A program made the translations under genes and the position numbers. From the NCBI GenBank assembly GCA_028564705.1, contig JAPXFQ010002151.1, positions 620,001-684,000 of the forward strand: a stretch of DNA of 64,000 nt, given 5' to 3'. This document shows positions 11,619 through 23,721 of this stretch, piece after piece (positions within the stretch are counted from its first letter, which is position 1; each line of letters starts with the position of its first letter). The notes under the pieces were generated by a model. It had not been told where the DNA came from, searched no databases, and saw only the letters and a program-made list of their open reading frames with translations. The DNA is from Apricaphanius iberus. Taxonomy: Eukaryota > Chordata > Actinopteri > Cyprinodontiformes > Aphaniidae.

Positions 11619-12397
11619 TGCTGCATTCAGACCAACTCCATGCGTCAGCGTCAGTTGCAGCAAGATTACATGTAAAGTCTATGGTAGAGTACCTCAGAGG
11701 TCCGTCAAAGTCTCTGCGGTGCATTGTGTACGTTGGCTCTGTCAACTTCACTTACGTTACATACGGCAACGTAGTAACGCAGCAACGCAGAAGTTCAGCT
11801 AGTTTAACTTTTGACGGACCCAACGCAGTTAACGCAGTGCGGCAACCAATCAGAGAGTCTCACTGTAGTTATGTCACTATAAATCTATCTTGAATGAAGC
11901 GCAGGTCCAGTGAAAACATTTTCAGCAAACGCAGATTTAATAAATCAAAAATAACACTTACCGAAGTCAGATGGACAGGCGCTCCTAAAGACGAACAGGA
12001 AACCTGTAGTTGGGGTCCTGGTAGGAGATTTAAGCTCCGATGCGGCCGAGGAGGTCGTAAAATTAGCCGTGGGACAGACGGAAGTAGCACTGAAAGCGAA
12101 CCTCATCCATAAGCAGCTCCTATAGCAAATTGTTAAACTCCCCAAACTCAGAGCACATCTGAATAATGGGCGCTGATGCACCCGATGTCAACGTTGTCTA
12201 GCTTTATCTAGCAAATAAAGCCAAGCCACATTCTAATTACGATCCACCATAGTTCAGAACGTGCGGCAACAGAGGAAGCCCCGCCCATGCGTTGTTTTTT
12301 CAGAAGCAGGCTATGGAAGCCAAAAAGTACATACGTCAAACTTCATCCGTTGAATGCGTTGCCTGACGCAGACCAACTGTGCAGTGTGAATGCACCA
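11619..12397 (-). mobile_element. PIF/Harbinger-derived element with TTA duplications
   Basis: TTA lies on both sides (11616-11618 and 12398-12400). The ends are TGCTGCATTCAGACC and the complement TGGTGCATTCACAC, so the terminal inverted repeats match with two changes. A three-base TTA target duplication is the hallmark of PIF/Harbinger. The interior encodes, on the minus strand, the start of a Harbinger transposase (separate entry). At 779 bp it is far shorter than an autonomous member (typically about 3 kb or more), so it is a deletion derivative. A second copy lies at 47831-48440. Its host is the Rex3 copy, and removing the element with one TTA restores a continuous Rex3 frame. Confidence 0.75.
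11962..12190 (-). pseudogene. Harbinger transposase N-terminal exon, broken
   Basis: Minus-strand translation gives a decayed SEFGEFNNLL...MDEVRFQCYFRLS block, then ISYQDPNYRF and ERLSI. It corresponds to the region ahead of the helix-turn-helix and DDE domains in Harbinger-type transposases. At least four in-frame stops are present. The block ends in TTCG|GTAAGT, a consensus splice donor with GT at 11960-11961, as expected for the first coding exon of these intron-bearing transposases. Everything downstream, including the DDE catalytic exon, is missing. Identity rests on my recognition of the DEVRFQCYFRLS and QDPNYR blocks. The same exon survives in the copy at 48174-48365. Confidence 0.65.
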
Positions 12398-12400
12398 TTA

Positions 12401-12979
12401 AGGCTACGTTCACACTGCAGGTCTTAATGCTCAATTCCAATTTGAGCATTGAGCACACATGTTCCAGTGTGGACGTTTCACGGCTCCAAAGCGCCCTGCA
12501 TGCGCTGAGGAAGATGAGACGTCACCATAGTACGTCACACACAACGCGCTCTGTTTAAGGAAGTAAAAATGGTGGCTACAGATGTAAGCGTTTTTTCAAC
12601 AGTCTATAAATTCTTTCATAGTCGAAACCGACGGAATTTTCGCAAATTAATTAGAGAAAGAATAAGCACAAGAAAAAGGAGAGCTTGTGTTTTAACAATG
12701 GCCTTGTTTGGAGGAGTAGCTTGTTCGACTTTCAGACACGCTGTCTCGTGTCAGTGACATAAAAGACGGATTTAAAGCGACATAGCCGTTCAGACCTCAG
12801 CCGCTTTCAAAAACATCAGATATGTATCGGATTCAGTACCACATACTGAAGTGACCTGGGTCGGATTTGAAAAAATCGGATTTGTGCCGTTCAGACCACC
12901 AGAAAAATATCAGATACGGGTCGCATAGGGGCAAAAAAGTCGGATTTGATGCGCTTTCACTTGCAGTGTGAACATAGCC
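12401..12979. mobile_element. Non-autonomous MITE with GGCTAYGTTCACACTGCA termini
   Basis: The left end GGCTACGTTCACACTGCA and the complement of the right end GGCTATGTTCACACTGCA match at 17 of 18 positions. TA occurs on both sides (12399-12400 and 12980-12981), and the element abuts the right end of the Harbinger derivative. Removing it rejoins CCATTA to TGG and restores the Rex3 frame. About 579 bp; the plus frame 12569-12757 inside has no recognisable domain. The superfamily is uncertain. Confidence 0.7.
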
Positions 12980-14058
<1,079 letters not shown>

Positions 14059-14270
14059 AGTGAGCACTTCTCCGACGCCAAGAAAACCCATCCTACCTTA
14101 CAGGTATGGCATATCAAGGTTATGATTAGACAGCATGAATATTGCACAGGTGTGGCTCACACTGGCCACAATGAGAAGCCACTCTGAAATGCACAATTTG
14201 ATCACACAGCACCATGCCACAGATGTTGCAACTTTTGAGGGAGCATACAACTGGCATGCTGGATGCATGA
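14059..14270 (+). mobile_element. Relic of long-TIR Tc1-like element
   Basis: The order AGTGAGCACTTCT, CTTACAGGTATGGCATATCAAG, TTGCACAGGTGTGGC, CACAATGCCACAGATGTTGC follows the inner left repeat and transposase start of the intact copy (59555-59760). It is a degraded 5' fragment ending near the first transposase codons. Neither outer end nor TA duplication is recognisable. Confidence 0.7.
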
Positions 14271-15186
14271 ATGAGTCTGTATATACATATGTTTTATTCT
14301 TTTATCTTTAATATATCCGTCAGGGCTGACTAAAACTGTGTAAAAAAACACCTCAGGCACTGGAGCAACCTTATTTCTGAAAGCCAATGATTTACATTAT
14401 TAAGTGTTTCAAACAAAAAACATTTTTATCATCACAAAATGTTCTCAGATGGTAAGAAGCAGGCAGTGACACATAGGACAGGGTGTCGGCTAATTTACGC
14501 TGACATCAAACCCTTGTTATAATGAGAATCTGTGCAATGAACAAATTACACGTGTGCGTATGTCTGTGCGTGTATGAGTGTGTGTGAAAGATGGCCTCTC
14601 TGGTTCTGACAGATGCTGAAAAATCACTCAGCTGCGCCGTCCTGGCTGGTTATCGGGGGCAACCCTGTAAATCTGACATTATAGGCTGTTGACAGGAGAA
14701 ACGGTTGTTATCATAACCCATGGTGAGTTACGGGAAAAATGCACATCCCTCGAGTTTCTGCCATGGCGTGAATATGGCATTACATAAACTCTCTGTTTCT
14801 TACACACACACAAAAACAGAAAGTGAGAAAATGTATCAGGAGACTTTGTGTGACCGTTTAGATTTACAGCATGTGAAGGTATAGAACGTATGATGTAACA
14901 ATGAGGGTGTCCGTATCTGTGCTATCAGCTGGAAATGGTTGTTTCTGCATGTTTTGTATTTTGCGATAGAGTTAAGTGATGAGTGTGGGAAAGCATGATA
15001 TGAGCAGGTCACAGGAAACAAGATATCTTACCTGGCTCTGACTAATGTTCACCATGAAATTATCAGTACTCCAACACACACAACCATACACATTCAAGCT
15101 CCTACCTTTACATTCTGCTAACCTCTTACCATCATTTTCAGTTTTACTTTTTTCTTTAAACCAACATTTTGTCTGTTTCTGTTCTG
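14271..15186. other. Unique stretch, possible conserved non-coding block
   Basis: No gene. The segment 14480-14760 is high-complexity, non-repetitive and contains TGACAG and AACGG-type sites, which would suit a regulatory element. This cannot be judged without cross-species alignment. Confidence 0.3.
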
Positions 15187-15381
15187 GGTTTTTTGTCTCT
15201 GTCTTTCTTCCCTTCTCTCTCTGGGTGTTCTAGTAGTAATGGACTGTGCTGTGGGAGCAGCAGGAATGGCCATTACCATCCACGGATCACTGGCAGAGTG
15301 GACACAGATGAGAGAGAGGGAGAAACGGTGGAAGGAGCAATGGGGGGGGTGGAGGTCAAAAAGGTACCAGGGAAAAGTGGA
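15187..15381 (+). other. Candidate exon behind a strong 3' splice acceptor
   Basis: A dense pyrimidine tract (15187-15230) ends in TTCTAG at 15228-15233. The next bases stay open in the frame SNGLCCGSSRNGHYHPRITG and on through a Glu/Gly-rich run. AAAAAG|GTACC near 15365 is a weak donor. No partner exon was found and the residues match no family I know. The tract could be simple CT-rich DNA. Confidence 0.25.
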
Positions 15382-16690
15382 ACAAGGCATGGAGAGATGA
15401 AGTAAGGAGAGAAAAGACAGGAGCAGAAGCAACTCATAATGACATGCACTTGTTATAATGAAATAATTCCACTGTGATTCCGATGGAGGATTTATAAGTA
15501 GTAGCTTTGTTACACCACTTGATGGATTTGATGCAAATTTGGTCTCTCAGAGAAATGCTGCATGTGATGCTTTTTCCTTGTGATAAAATTTGGATGGAGA
15601 ATCTAAAAGGGGATTTTTAAAAAAACTCCCAGAATTATGGATGATCAAAGAAACGATTTATTAACGTAGTTTACATCTTTCAGAATTGAATTATACCTGG
15701 TCAGCTTCTGATTGATGGTCTGAGGCTTGCAGCTGGAGGTAACATTCACAACAGCCACCATTATTAAAGGGTTGTCACTTTTTCGCTTTGTAATGGGTCG
15801 ATTGAATCAGGAATGTAAGTGAATGACTGATAAAATGTTTTCCCTCCAACAATTTCTATCAAATCTTTAGCATGCAAACTTATTTTTCTCTTACTTGCAA
15901 AATATGATATGTATCTTCTGGTTATAGGCATTGACTGTACTCACACCCATAAAACATTTCAAAGTTTTTTGAAATTATGGTTTATATAGATCCAAGAACT
16001 GCTGGGGAAACTGCAAGGGACTGCGGAAGATCGGGAACTGGATCACTGAAAAGAACAGTAAGATTAACTTGAATAGTATTACAGGGTTATAGTTGCAGAG
16101 TAGGGGTGTGCAAAGCAGCCAGTGTTTGTATCTGTATTTGCTTTGGAGTAAATTTCAAATAGGCATAGAAATCTATTTATTTTGTGTTACTCTTCTAATT
16201 AGCATAATTATCCATTATACTAATTATGGATATGCAATATTGGTTGATGTTTTTCCATAAATCTAGAATTGAAAATTTAACAGGAACGTCATTTAAAAGA
16301 GAAAAACAGAACAGTTGGGAGATGGTTGCACTCCACAAAGACAATGTGTTTGTGTTATTTAGTCAAAGTTCTCAGTTTTACATTATAGTTTGTGATTTAA
16401 AAGTAGTCGTGCTCCTTAGTTATCCTTTGAGTTATTGTCCGTGCACCTTCTTAGAGATGGTGGTGCACAGAAGTGGGCTGTCTGGTTGTTCAGTTTTTGC
16501 ATGTCCCTGCTAGAACTGCAGAAAATACTGTCTCCTTGTGGTCGTGAGGTGCAAGAACACAACGTGTGCAGGTAAATTTGTTCTCCAGTTATCTGTTTCC
16601 TGGGCGATGTTACTCTGTACGTATTCTTGCTCCTGAAAACAAATATTTCCTCAAGTATCTGTATATATATTTTACTGTTTTTGGTTCAGT
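15382..16690. other. Unique stretch, no gene seen
   Basis: AT-rich. The frame 16226-16513 has no domain. A GGGGTGTGCAAAG motif at 16105 resembles some hAT termini, but no opposite end was found. Confidence 0.35.
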
Positions 16691-18138
16691 TCCACCCCGA
16701 TTACAGAGTTAGATGCTTACAAAGATGATGCGGTGGAAAAGGCCAGGGGAGAGTGAGCGGTGTGAGGTGAAGACGGGTGTGGTGGCTGGTCCAGAGGCAG
16801 GAGGAGAGCTGAGAAGGTGAGGTGGGGAGTTGATACGGATAAGATAGATCTTGTAGATTAAGTGTCTTATAGAGAGTTCAGTTAAGTTTATTTATGTTGG
16901 GTCTGCCTAAGTTTAAGAATTATTAAAATGGACTCAGCCGAAAAAGGACCCAGTCTCCCAGCGTCCCTTGCGCCGGGACAGCTCCCACCTTCCTCAGAGC
17001 AGCAGCAGCGGTCCTTCGTGCTGACCCAAACTCATTGGCCAGCTGCACCTGGCCAACCCCAAAACAAAGCTAATTTGTTACAGCAGAGCCGTCCCTGGAT
17101 GACGCAGCCAGGTTAAAAACCCCGAGCGGGAACCGTTTGCTCTCTTCGTATCCTGCCGTGGTGAAAGCAGAGCTCCCGTCTTTCAGCTGAACCAATACTT
17201 GCTTGCGGACCGCACTCTCTATAACCCCCCCTCAGGATCTTAGCGGTTGGACCGTCTGATCTCTTCAAAACTGCCCAGGTCAAATTGGATCACAGTTGTT
17301 TGTGGCAGTGTAAACTTACAGACACGCCGGTTGGCTGCCAGCGTTTTCATTCGTTCCCACCTCACTGCACAACTCAGGTGAACAGATTTGTTCTTTTTTT
17401 TCTCCTTTTTGGATCCAAGATTTCCCCCTTTCAACGCCCAGCATCTGATTGTGGACTAAAGAAGGAATATTCCTTTCTTTACACTTTAATCTGGGTTGGA
17501 ACCATTTTAGATTGATTGTGCATGCATGCTTTGTTACGAACTAGTTTTAATCTTTTAATGTGTTGTGTTGAGGTTTACTCTGTTTTTCTCTGTAAGAAAA
17601 GTAGTGTGTTGATGTTTGCGTTTGTTCTCTGTTAAGTTCCACAAACTGGAGTGTTTCCATAGAGATGAGCAAAGGACGGATGTTAGTCTCCATTCTGCCT
17701 TTGTCTGAGATTATAACCCTTTGTTAGCCACCAAGCTAAGAGTATCGACACGCGGTCTTCCAGTCTACAGAGGTGACCATGTAGTTTGGTTAAATCACCA
17801 ATATTGCTAAGCGACCCCCCCCCCCCCTTTTGTTTTTGTCCTGCGCTTCTCGTCCGCGTGCATGCGGCGTAAGCAATTACGTGCTTGTAACATAAGCACG
17901 AGAAGGGAAGCCCTCTGGTGACGTGGCTGTTGTTTACGTAGCGTAGTAGCTTAGCCCATTTAGCTTAGCAGTTAACAGGAACAGAACTAGGTGAGATTGA
18001 ACTCATTTTTGTTTGTGTGAGCAATTAAGTTATTAAATTATTTAAACTAAGTTAAATCTCTGCTACTTTTATTGAGTGTGTTTCAATCGGTCAAAGGGCT
18101 CATCTTTCAGATAGACTAATTATCTGGTTCAATAATTA
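16691..18138 (+). other. GC-richer block, possibly an old LTR or gag leader
   Basis: This block is richer in GC and CpG than its surroundings. A 62-codon frame (16928-17116) begins MDSAEKGPSLP and is Gln/Pro-rich. Fish gypsy-type gag proteins can begin in a similar way, but no nucleocapsid or protease motif follows, and no paired long terminal repeats were found. A promoter-like cluster occurs at 17034-17119. An inverted pair CTTCTCGT/ACGAGAAG brackets 17847-17907. Unresolved. Confidence 0.25.
17034..17119 (+). promoter_or_regulatory. Promoter-like cluster: ATTGG, TGACGCAG, TTAAAAA
   Basis: Inverted CCAAT box ATTGG (17034-17038), a CRE/ATF-like TGACGCAG (17100-17107) and an AT-rich TATA-like TTAAAAA (17113-17119) occur in promoter order and spacing. 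The start would lie near 17145. No downstream gene supports it. It may be a retroelement promoter. Confidence 0.25.
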
Positions 18139-18162
18139 ATTGTGTTTTATATAAAACACAAT
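18139..18162. repeat. Perfect 24-bp palindrome
   Basis: ATTGTGTTTTAT is followed immediately by its exact complement ATAAAACACAAT with no loop. It lies in AT-rich DNA. A second small hairpin, GGGTTGC-CATAA-GCAACCC, lies at 18209-18227. Confidence 0.9.
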
Positions 18163-18249
18163 ATAAAACTGGTGCCTCACTGATAAGTTAATGAATTAAT
18201 AATTTTCTGGGTTGCCATAAGCAACCCTTTAATTTATAGCCAGGTAACC

Positions 18250-18600
18250 CTAAAATTCCACTACATTTATATAGCGCCAATTTACAACAGATGTCGTCTC
18301 AAGGGACTTTACAAGAATAAAAATTAAAGTAATTTTAATACAATTATACAAACATTCCAATCAGTTAAATGTACTCTATGTAAGGAATCCCAGCAGACTG
18401 CTTTCAGTCATTTGAGGTTGTGCCGGGAACATTCTGACTGCATACTGAGCAACCAAATTGTGGCATTGGAGAGGAAAAACTCCCTTTGACAGAAAGAATC
18501 AAATAAAACTTTATTTATAAAGTGCCTTTCATACAGGAAATGCATCTCCAAGTGCTTTTTCAGATTAAAATGACCCCACGTGATCCAAGTTATACGGGGG
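18250..18600 (-). mobile_element. L2-type LINE 3' untranslated fragments
   Basis: Minus-strand end pieces: TTTATATAGCGCCAA with the following blocks (18262-18490) match the typical fish L2 3' region. A second, slightly different terminus, TTTATTTATAAAGTGCCTTTC (18507-18530), is appended. Only non-coding tail is present. Confidence 0.55.
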
Positions 18601-19079
18601 GTATATGTTCAACAGCTTTACATATCATATTTCTCTAAGTCACGCCACTATCGTAGGAAAAGCTCAATATCTTTATATTTTTACAGAACATGATTTCTGT
18701 CATTTGGTTTCCTATTCAAAACTGTTCAACCTCTTTTTGTGTTACTTAAGCTCTCACACTTTGCTGCAAAACAATTTTTGGAAAATGATGCTACTTTGTT
18801 CTCCCCTTACTGACAATACTTAGTTTGGTGTTTTTTTTACATCATACAGTGTATTATGTTTATCTATCTTAGTCCAACATTAAAGCAACATACTATTATT
18901 AAATTAATCAGCTTGGTCACTCTTTTTGGAATTATTATTGTTTTAACAGGTGGAAAAAGGTCTGTGACAAAGAAAAGTGCACATTTGTCCTCATCCAACT
19001 TTAAAAAGTCAGACATGATTTTTAGCTTGTTCATCTGTTTTTAGGCTTGACATTTCTTCTTGTTCTCCAAATGTATTTC
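18601..19079. other. Unique stretch, no gene seen
   Basis: Short plus frames (18605-18823, 18856-19044) have no domain. Confidence 0.4.
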
Positions 19080-19550
19080 TCAGTACCATTTCAGTTCATT
19101 TCAATTTACTGTAGGTACATCGTACCAATTCACAAAACATCAATGCTCTTTACAAGTCATTTCAATACATACATTTTAATCAGTTAAAAAGTTTTGTATC
19201 TAAGAAAACTTAGCAGATGCATAAAGTCATTGACTTACAGCATGCACTCCTCCTGGATCCCTGATACTGAGCAAGCATGTAGTAACAGTGGAGAGGAAAA
19301 ATTCCCCTTTAATGAGAAGAAACCTCCAGGAGAAACGGGTTCTGCTACGACTAACTGGGGGTTTAAGAAGACAGAGCGGACACAGAAGAACTGATGTAAG
19401 AGTAGTTTATATGTTAAAGAAAGTAAAAAAGAGATAAAAGGAGAGAGAGAACGTTGATTTACTGGGATAATAATCCCAGCCGCTGCCCCCCTCCTACAAG
19501 GCATCACACCTGAGAAGGGTGCCAGACCAGGCGTAGCTTCTATGAACACG
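19080..19550 (-). mobile_element. L2-type LINE 3' untranslated fragment
   Basis: Contains the blocks CTGATACTGAGCAAGCATG, AACAGTGGAGAGGAAAAATTC and GAAGAAACCTCCAGGAG, which I recognise from the fish L2-like 3' region, in minus orientation and in the same order as the fragment at 18.3 kb. The overlapping frames at 19194-19394 and 19235-19549 are not genes. Confidence 0.55.
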
Positions 19551-22500
19551 TACCATAAACTTGCCTAAAGCAAAAGATATTTTTGAAAGTGGGGAAAACC
19601 TGTAGACTGATTGTCAGAACTCTAATAACTATGAATATTACTTATTGTGAGAAAGGTATTAGATATATTGCATATCTCAAGAATTTTGGATGTCATATGT
19701 CAGTGAGTATGTCATGACATTTAATTCTTGATACGTAGCAGGATAATTTGCAGGACATTTGGCTGAAAGAAATACTTAAAAATATTTCTCACAATAATAT
19801 TCTGGCAGATTTTGTAAAAAATTGTGATATACACATCACACATGTTTACAACTATGTAGCAAAGAAAATCTGCTTATCTTTTATTTTTGTCATACAGTAA
19901 TCATACAAACAAACTCATTCAGACAGTTAACAGAGACACTTTGAAGAGAAGGGAAGAAAAAAGTGATAAAATAGCTTTCTTGGGCTTTAATCTTTAATCT
20001 TCTATGTCAACAAAATTCCTTGTCAAAAACAAAAACAAAACATTTTCACTGGGATAGCAGTTTGACCCATTGTGGAGTATTTGTTATGCTTTAGGAAAAA
20101 AAGGGATTCAAAGTATCCGTGTCCAGGTCATATGTTGTAAAATATACCATCAGCATATATCACTTTAGCATGATCCAGTAAATTATTTATATCCACCTTA
20201 TTCGTATATCCCATAATGTTTTGCATGAATTTGTAGTATTCTTATATGTGAACATTCTCTCACAGAGTAAATATGGATAAAAGCTTTATGAATAGGCTAT
20301 CAGCTTTTATCTTGTAAACATGATTATTTCATTATAACTGGATTTTCATCTTTCAAAGATTGGGAGATCACCTGATGAACTGGAGTCTGATTATGTATCG
20401 TAACAAATTTAGAAGAAACTGGGCAGTATTTTATGTTTTTTCACTGAAAATACTCAACAATCAAAGACTAAATGTTATTGATACATTTTCTAACCTATAA
20501 TCATGGTCAGCTGTCAGCATTTCTTGTATACAATTTCAGAAGGAGACTGTTTTCATCTCTTGTGGACTGTTGCAGCCCAAAAAAAAAAGATGTAGGGTAA
20601 GGATTTTCCTTCTCTATGGATTTTCAGTTGATAAAATGAAATAAGAACACATGGACATCCTCATATTGATGATTTATTTCAGTAATTAACTAAATGGTTA
20701 TCCTTTTTTAACAAATCAGGACAGATCAAGAAAGCAGAAAAGATCTCATGGTCAAGACATTTTATACCTAAAAAGAAATCAAGTGAGAGAATCATTATAT
20801 GCACCACATACTACCTACACCCACTTCAAATTTCTGACAAATCCCACAATATGTTTTAGACCTGACAGAAAAAAACATTGTTACCAGAATATTAGTAAAG
20901 AATAAACTGCAAAACCACTTTAAGCAGGGCAGTAAGAAGAGAATGGTGTGGTTTTGTCCATACCCCTGGGACTGACAACAAATATCTCTGTTGATTTGTA
21001 AAAACAAAAGAAATTAAATGTGGATTCAATCATTTCCCTTTTTTTCCCCAATTTCGTTATGAAAGCAGAATATTATATTGTGAAGCTGAATGTATAGTCA
21101 ATCTCAAGTTAGGAAGTATAGCTAGATCAAAGCATGCACAGCCAAGCTGAATTTCAAGCCTGTAGATAGAAAGAAATGCAGGTTGTAAACAGTGCAACAG
21201 CAAATCATGAAGAAATTAACCTCTGAAAACATTAAACATCCAAAAAGTAGTTTGGTAGTGAGGTGGATTGTCCAGTCATCATTTCGGGCCTTTGCATGAG
21301 CCGCAGCAGTGTAGCACTGACCTTTTTGTTGTAAAACCACCCCCCAACCCCCACCAGCCCCCAGTATAAAGGGAAGTGCCACACAAAGAGCTCTATTAAC
21401 AGAGAAAGCAGATATAATGGGGAAACAAGATGGGCCTGTAATGGGGACAGGCAGGGCTGTCAGCATGCATAATGTAACAGTCGTGTTAAAACAACACTGG
21501 GCTCTTTGCACTCTCCCTTCAAATACACTCATACACACACACACATACATACATACATACAGGGAAATCGTAACAACCTAATATGAAAAACCCAAGTTAT
21601 TAATTCATAGACTGGTCTTCATCTTTGAAATATTCTCCAAGCACAGTGCACATTTCTCTTGCAAGGATGGAAATCATTGTTGTGTGTAATTATGGAGACA
21701 ATGTTCTGAGGGATTATCAAAGAAGTAAGGGGGAAGATAAGAAAGAGGCAGATGAAGAGGGTGCGGGGACAAGAAGAAAGGGAAGTGGAAGGGGATAGAG
21801 AGAATGGAGGAGGTAGAGAGAACACAGAGACGAGGATGGAGAGAGGAGGGGAAAAGATTACCCCTTCTCTGTTTGTTAAACTAACGCTGCCGCTCCCTTC
21901 CTTCTCCTCCGTCATTTCTGCGTTCGCTGAATTAGCATGATAAAGACGTGGTGAAATAGGGCAGCCGGCAGGTCTTTGGACACGGAAACAATGCTATCGC
22001 CAGAACAGGCGTCTGTACAGCACAGGGAACAGTCACCGAGGGACTGCACACTAACTCTGACACACTAACATACATGTACCGACTGATATAAACCCAAACA
22101 TATAAACACACACAGAACTGAGGATTACAATTCCCAAGAGGATTTTAACGATCCAAGGTAGAATACTGTCGAGCCTCCAGACTGCTTTCTAAACACAACA
22201 TGTACCAACTGGAGGTGTATCTCATTTAGAGCTCCACTTGTGCTTTAAAAAATGTACATTGTCATATAATCAGATTCCTTCCTTTTAAAAAAATCATAAT
22301 TGAATTCCTAATCAACATATATACATATACCCATCAATTCTTGAGTAGATAGACTCATACTAAGATACTCTTTGAGAAGTGTTTATGGTGATAAAAGCTT
22401 AGGCTAATGTCAAAGATATGCTGGAAAAATACCAAAAAAATATTTTCAATTGATGATATAAGGACATTTTATCATATAATTTGTTTAGCTGGATCAGAAT

Positions 22501-22789
22501 TAGTTGATGAGTGTATTCACTAGTAACTTGTTCAAGTGGTTCTGTTACTTTTTAAACAACGAAAACTCCAAGTGAACCAAAACCTGCAACTACAAAAAGG
22601 TTAAGAGCTGAGCTAGTAGAAAACACAAAGTATTTAATCATATCATCAGTCAGTGCGTGTACAAACACGTCTAAATTGAGCTATGACAATAATCGAGTTA
22701 TTACCCTAACCAGAATGGAAGCCATAGTCCTAGTTTATATGTTCAGAAAGTAAATCGAATTATTGAATGAAGTGTGTTTGGCTCCACGA
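19551..22789. other. Long unique stretch, no gene supported
   Basis: Frames at 21122-21550 and 21619-21915 show no domain. The segment 21880-22040 is non-repetitive, CpG-containing and contains a TTAGCATGATAAAG block that could be regulatory. A short (CATA)n run lies at 21541-21560. Confidence 0.4.
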
Positions 22790-23275
22790 ATATAGGTGGA
22801 GACATGAGTCCTTTCTTGTTGGGTTCTTTCTGGTATGGCATCAGACAAATAGTAAACAAACAGTCTAAGCCTATAGCAGCATAACTGAAAAATAAAATTA
22901 AAAAAATAGCTCAGGATAACCTAACCCACTCTAACTATAAGCTTTATCAAAAAGGAAGGTTTTAAGCCTAGTCTTGAAAACAAACAGGGTATCTGCCTCA
23001 CAAACTAAAACTGGGAGCTGGTTCCATAGGAGATGAGCCTGGTAACTAAAAGATCTGCCTCCCATTCTACTTTTAAAAATCCTAGGAACTACCAGTAGAC
23101 CTGCATTCTGAGAACGAAGTGCTCTGTTAGGAACATATGGAACAATCAGATCTCTGATGTACGATGGAGCTTGATTATTAAGGGCTTTATAAGTGAGGAG
23201 GAGGATCTTAAACTCCATTCTGAATTTAACAGGGAGCCAATGGAGAGAAGCCAAAACAGGAGAAATGTGATCTCT
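22790..23275 (-). pseudogene. L2-type LINE, C-terminal coding end plus 3' UTR
   Basis: The minus strand encodes the end of an L2-type polyprotein. The blocks LASLHWLPVKFRMEFKILLL, TYKALNNQAPSYI, RALRSQNAGLLVVP and TFLFDKAYS run in order to a stop near 22937. Upstream reverse transcriptase and endonuclease are absent, so this is a 5'-truncated insertion, and 3' UTR follows to about 22790. The stretch is open over about 110 codons, suggesting moderate age. The family match is to L2-type fish elements from memory. Confidence 0.75.
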
Positions 23276-23349
23276 CTTTTTAATATTCTAATCTAATTCA
23301 ACATCATTTTTTTGTAACAAGCAGAAAATAAAATTGAAGCTGCCTTCCT

Positions 23350-23471
23350 ATTCATTGTATTTTTTGTGTGTGGTAGAAGTACCGGAATTGGTACTTGGTT
23401 CTGGCAAGTACTCGAATGTAAGTATTGGTATCGTATCAATTTTTAAAAAAGTGGTATAGTTGCATCTCTAA
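23350..23471. mobile_element. hAT-like terminal fragment
   Basis: Repeated TACCGG/GGTACT/GGTATCGTATC motifs end in GGTATAGTTGCATCTCTA, whose complement TAGAGATGCAAC resembles a hAT-type terminus. No left end was located. Confidence 0.35.
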
Positions 23472-23721
23472 CTGTATTGTTTGAGACGTGTATTGCTGCT
23501 GTGTGGTTGCCATTCGGTTGTTGTTATTCCTGCTTTTGCTGTCTCTTCTGGAAGGGGGAGGGCCCACGCCAGTCATAACTCTACTAACCTGGGATGACGG
23601 ATAAATTAAGAGAAATTCAGGTTTTGCCTGGGTGTCATAGCTCCTTTATCAAATACCAGTTTGATTTGACTTCATTTCTAATGTGCATACATATGTTCTG
23701 AAATAATAATTTGGTTTTATT

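Noticed and set aside
11462..11893. 143-codon plus-strand frame
   Set aside because: It runs from degraded Rex3 across the junction into the Harbinger derivative, so it is a chance fusion of two elements.
18161..18185. ACTGGTGCC considered as an LTR primer-binding site
   Set aside because: Only the first seven bases resemble a tRNA-complementary site, and no paired long terminal repeats were found.
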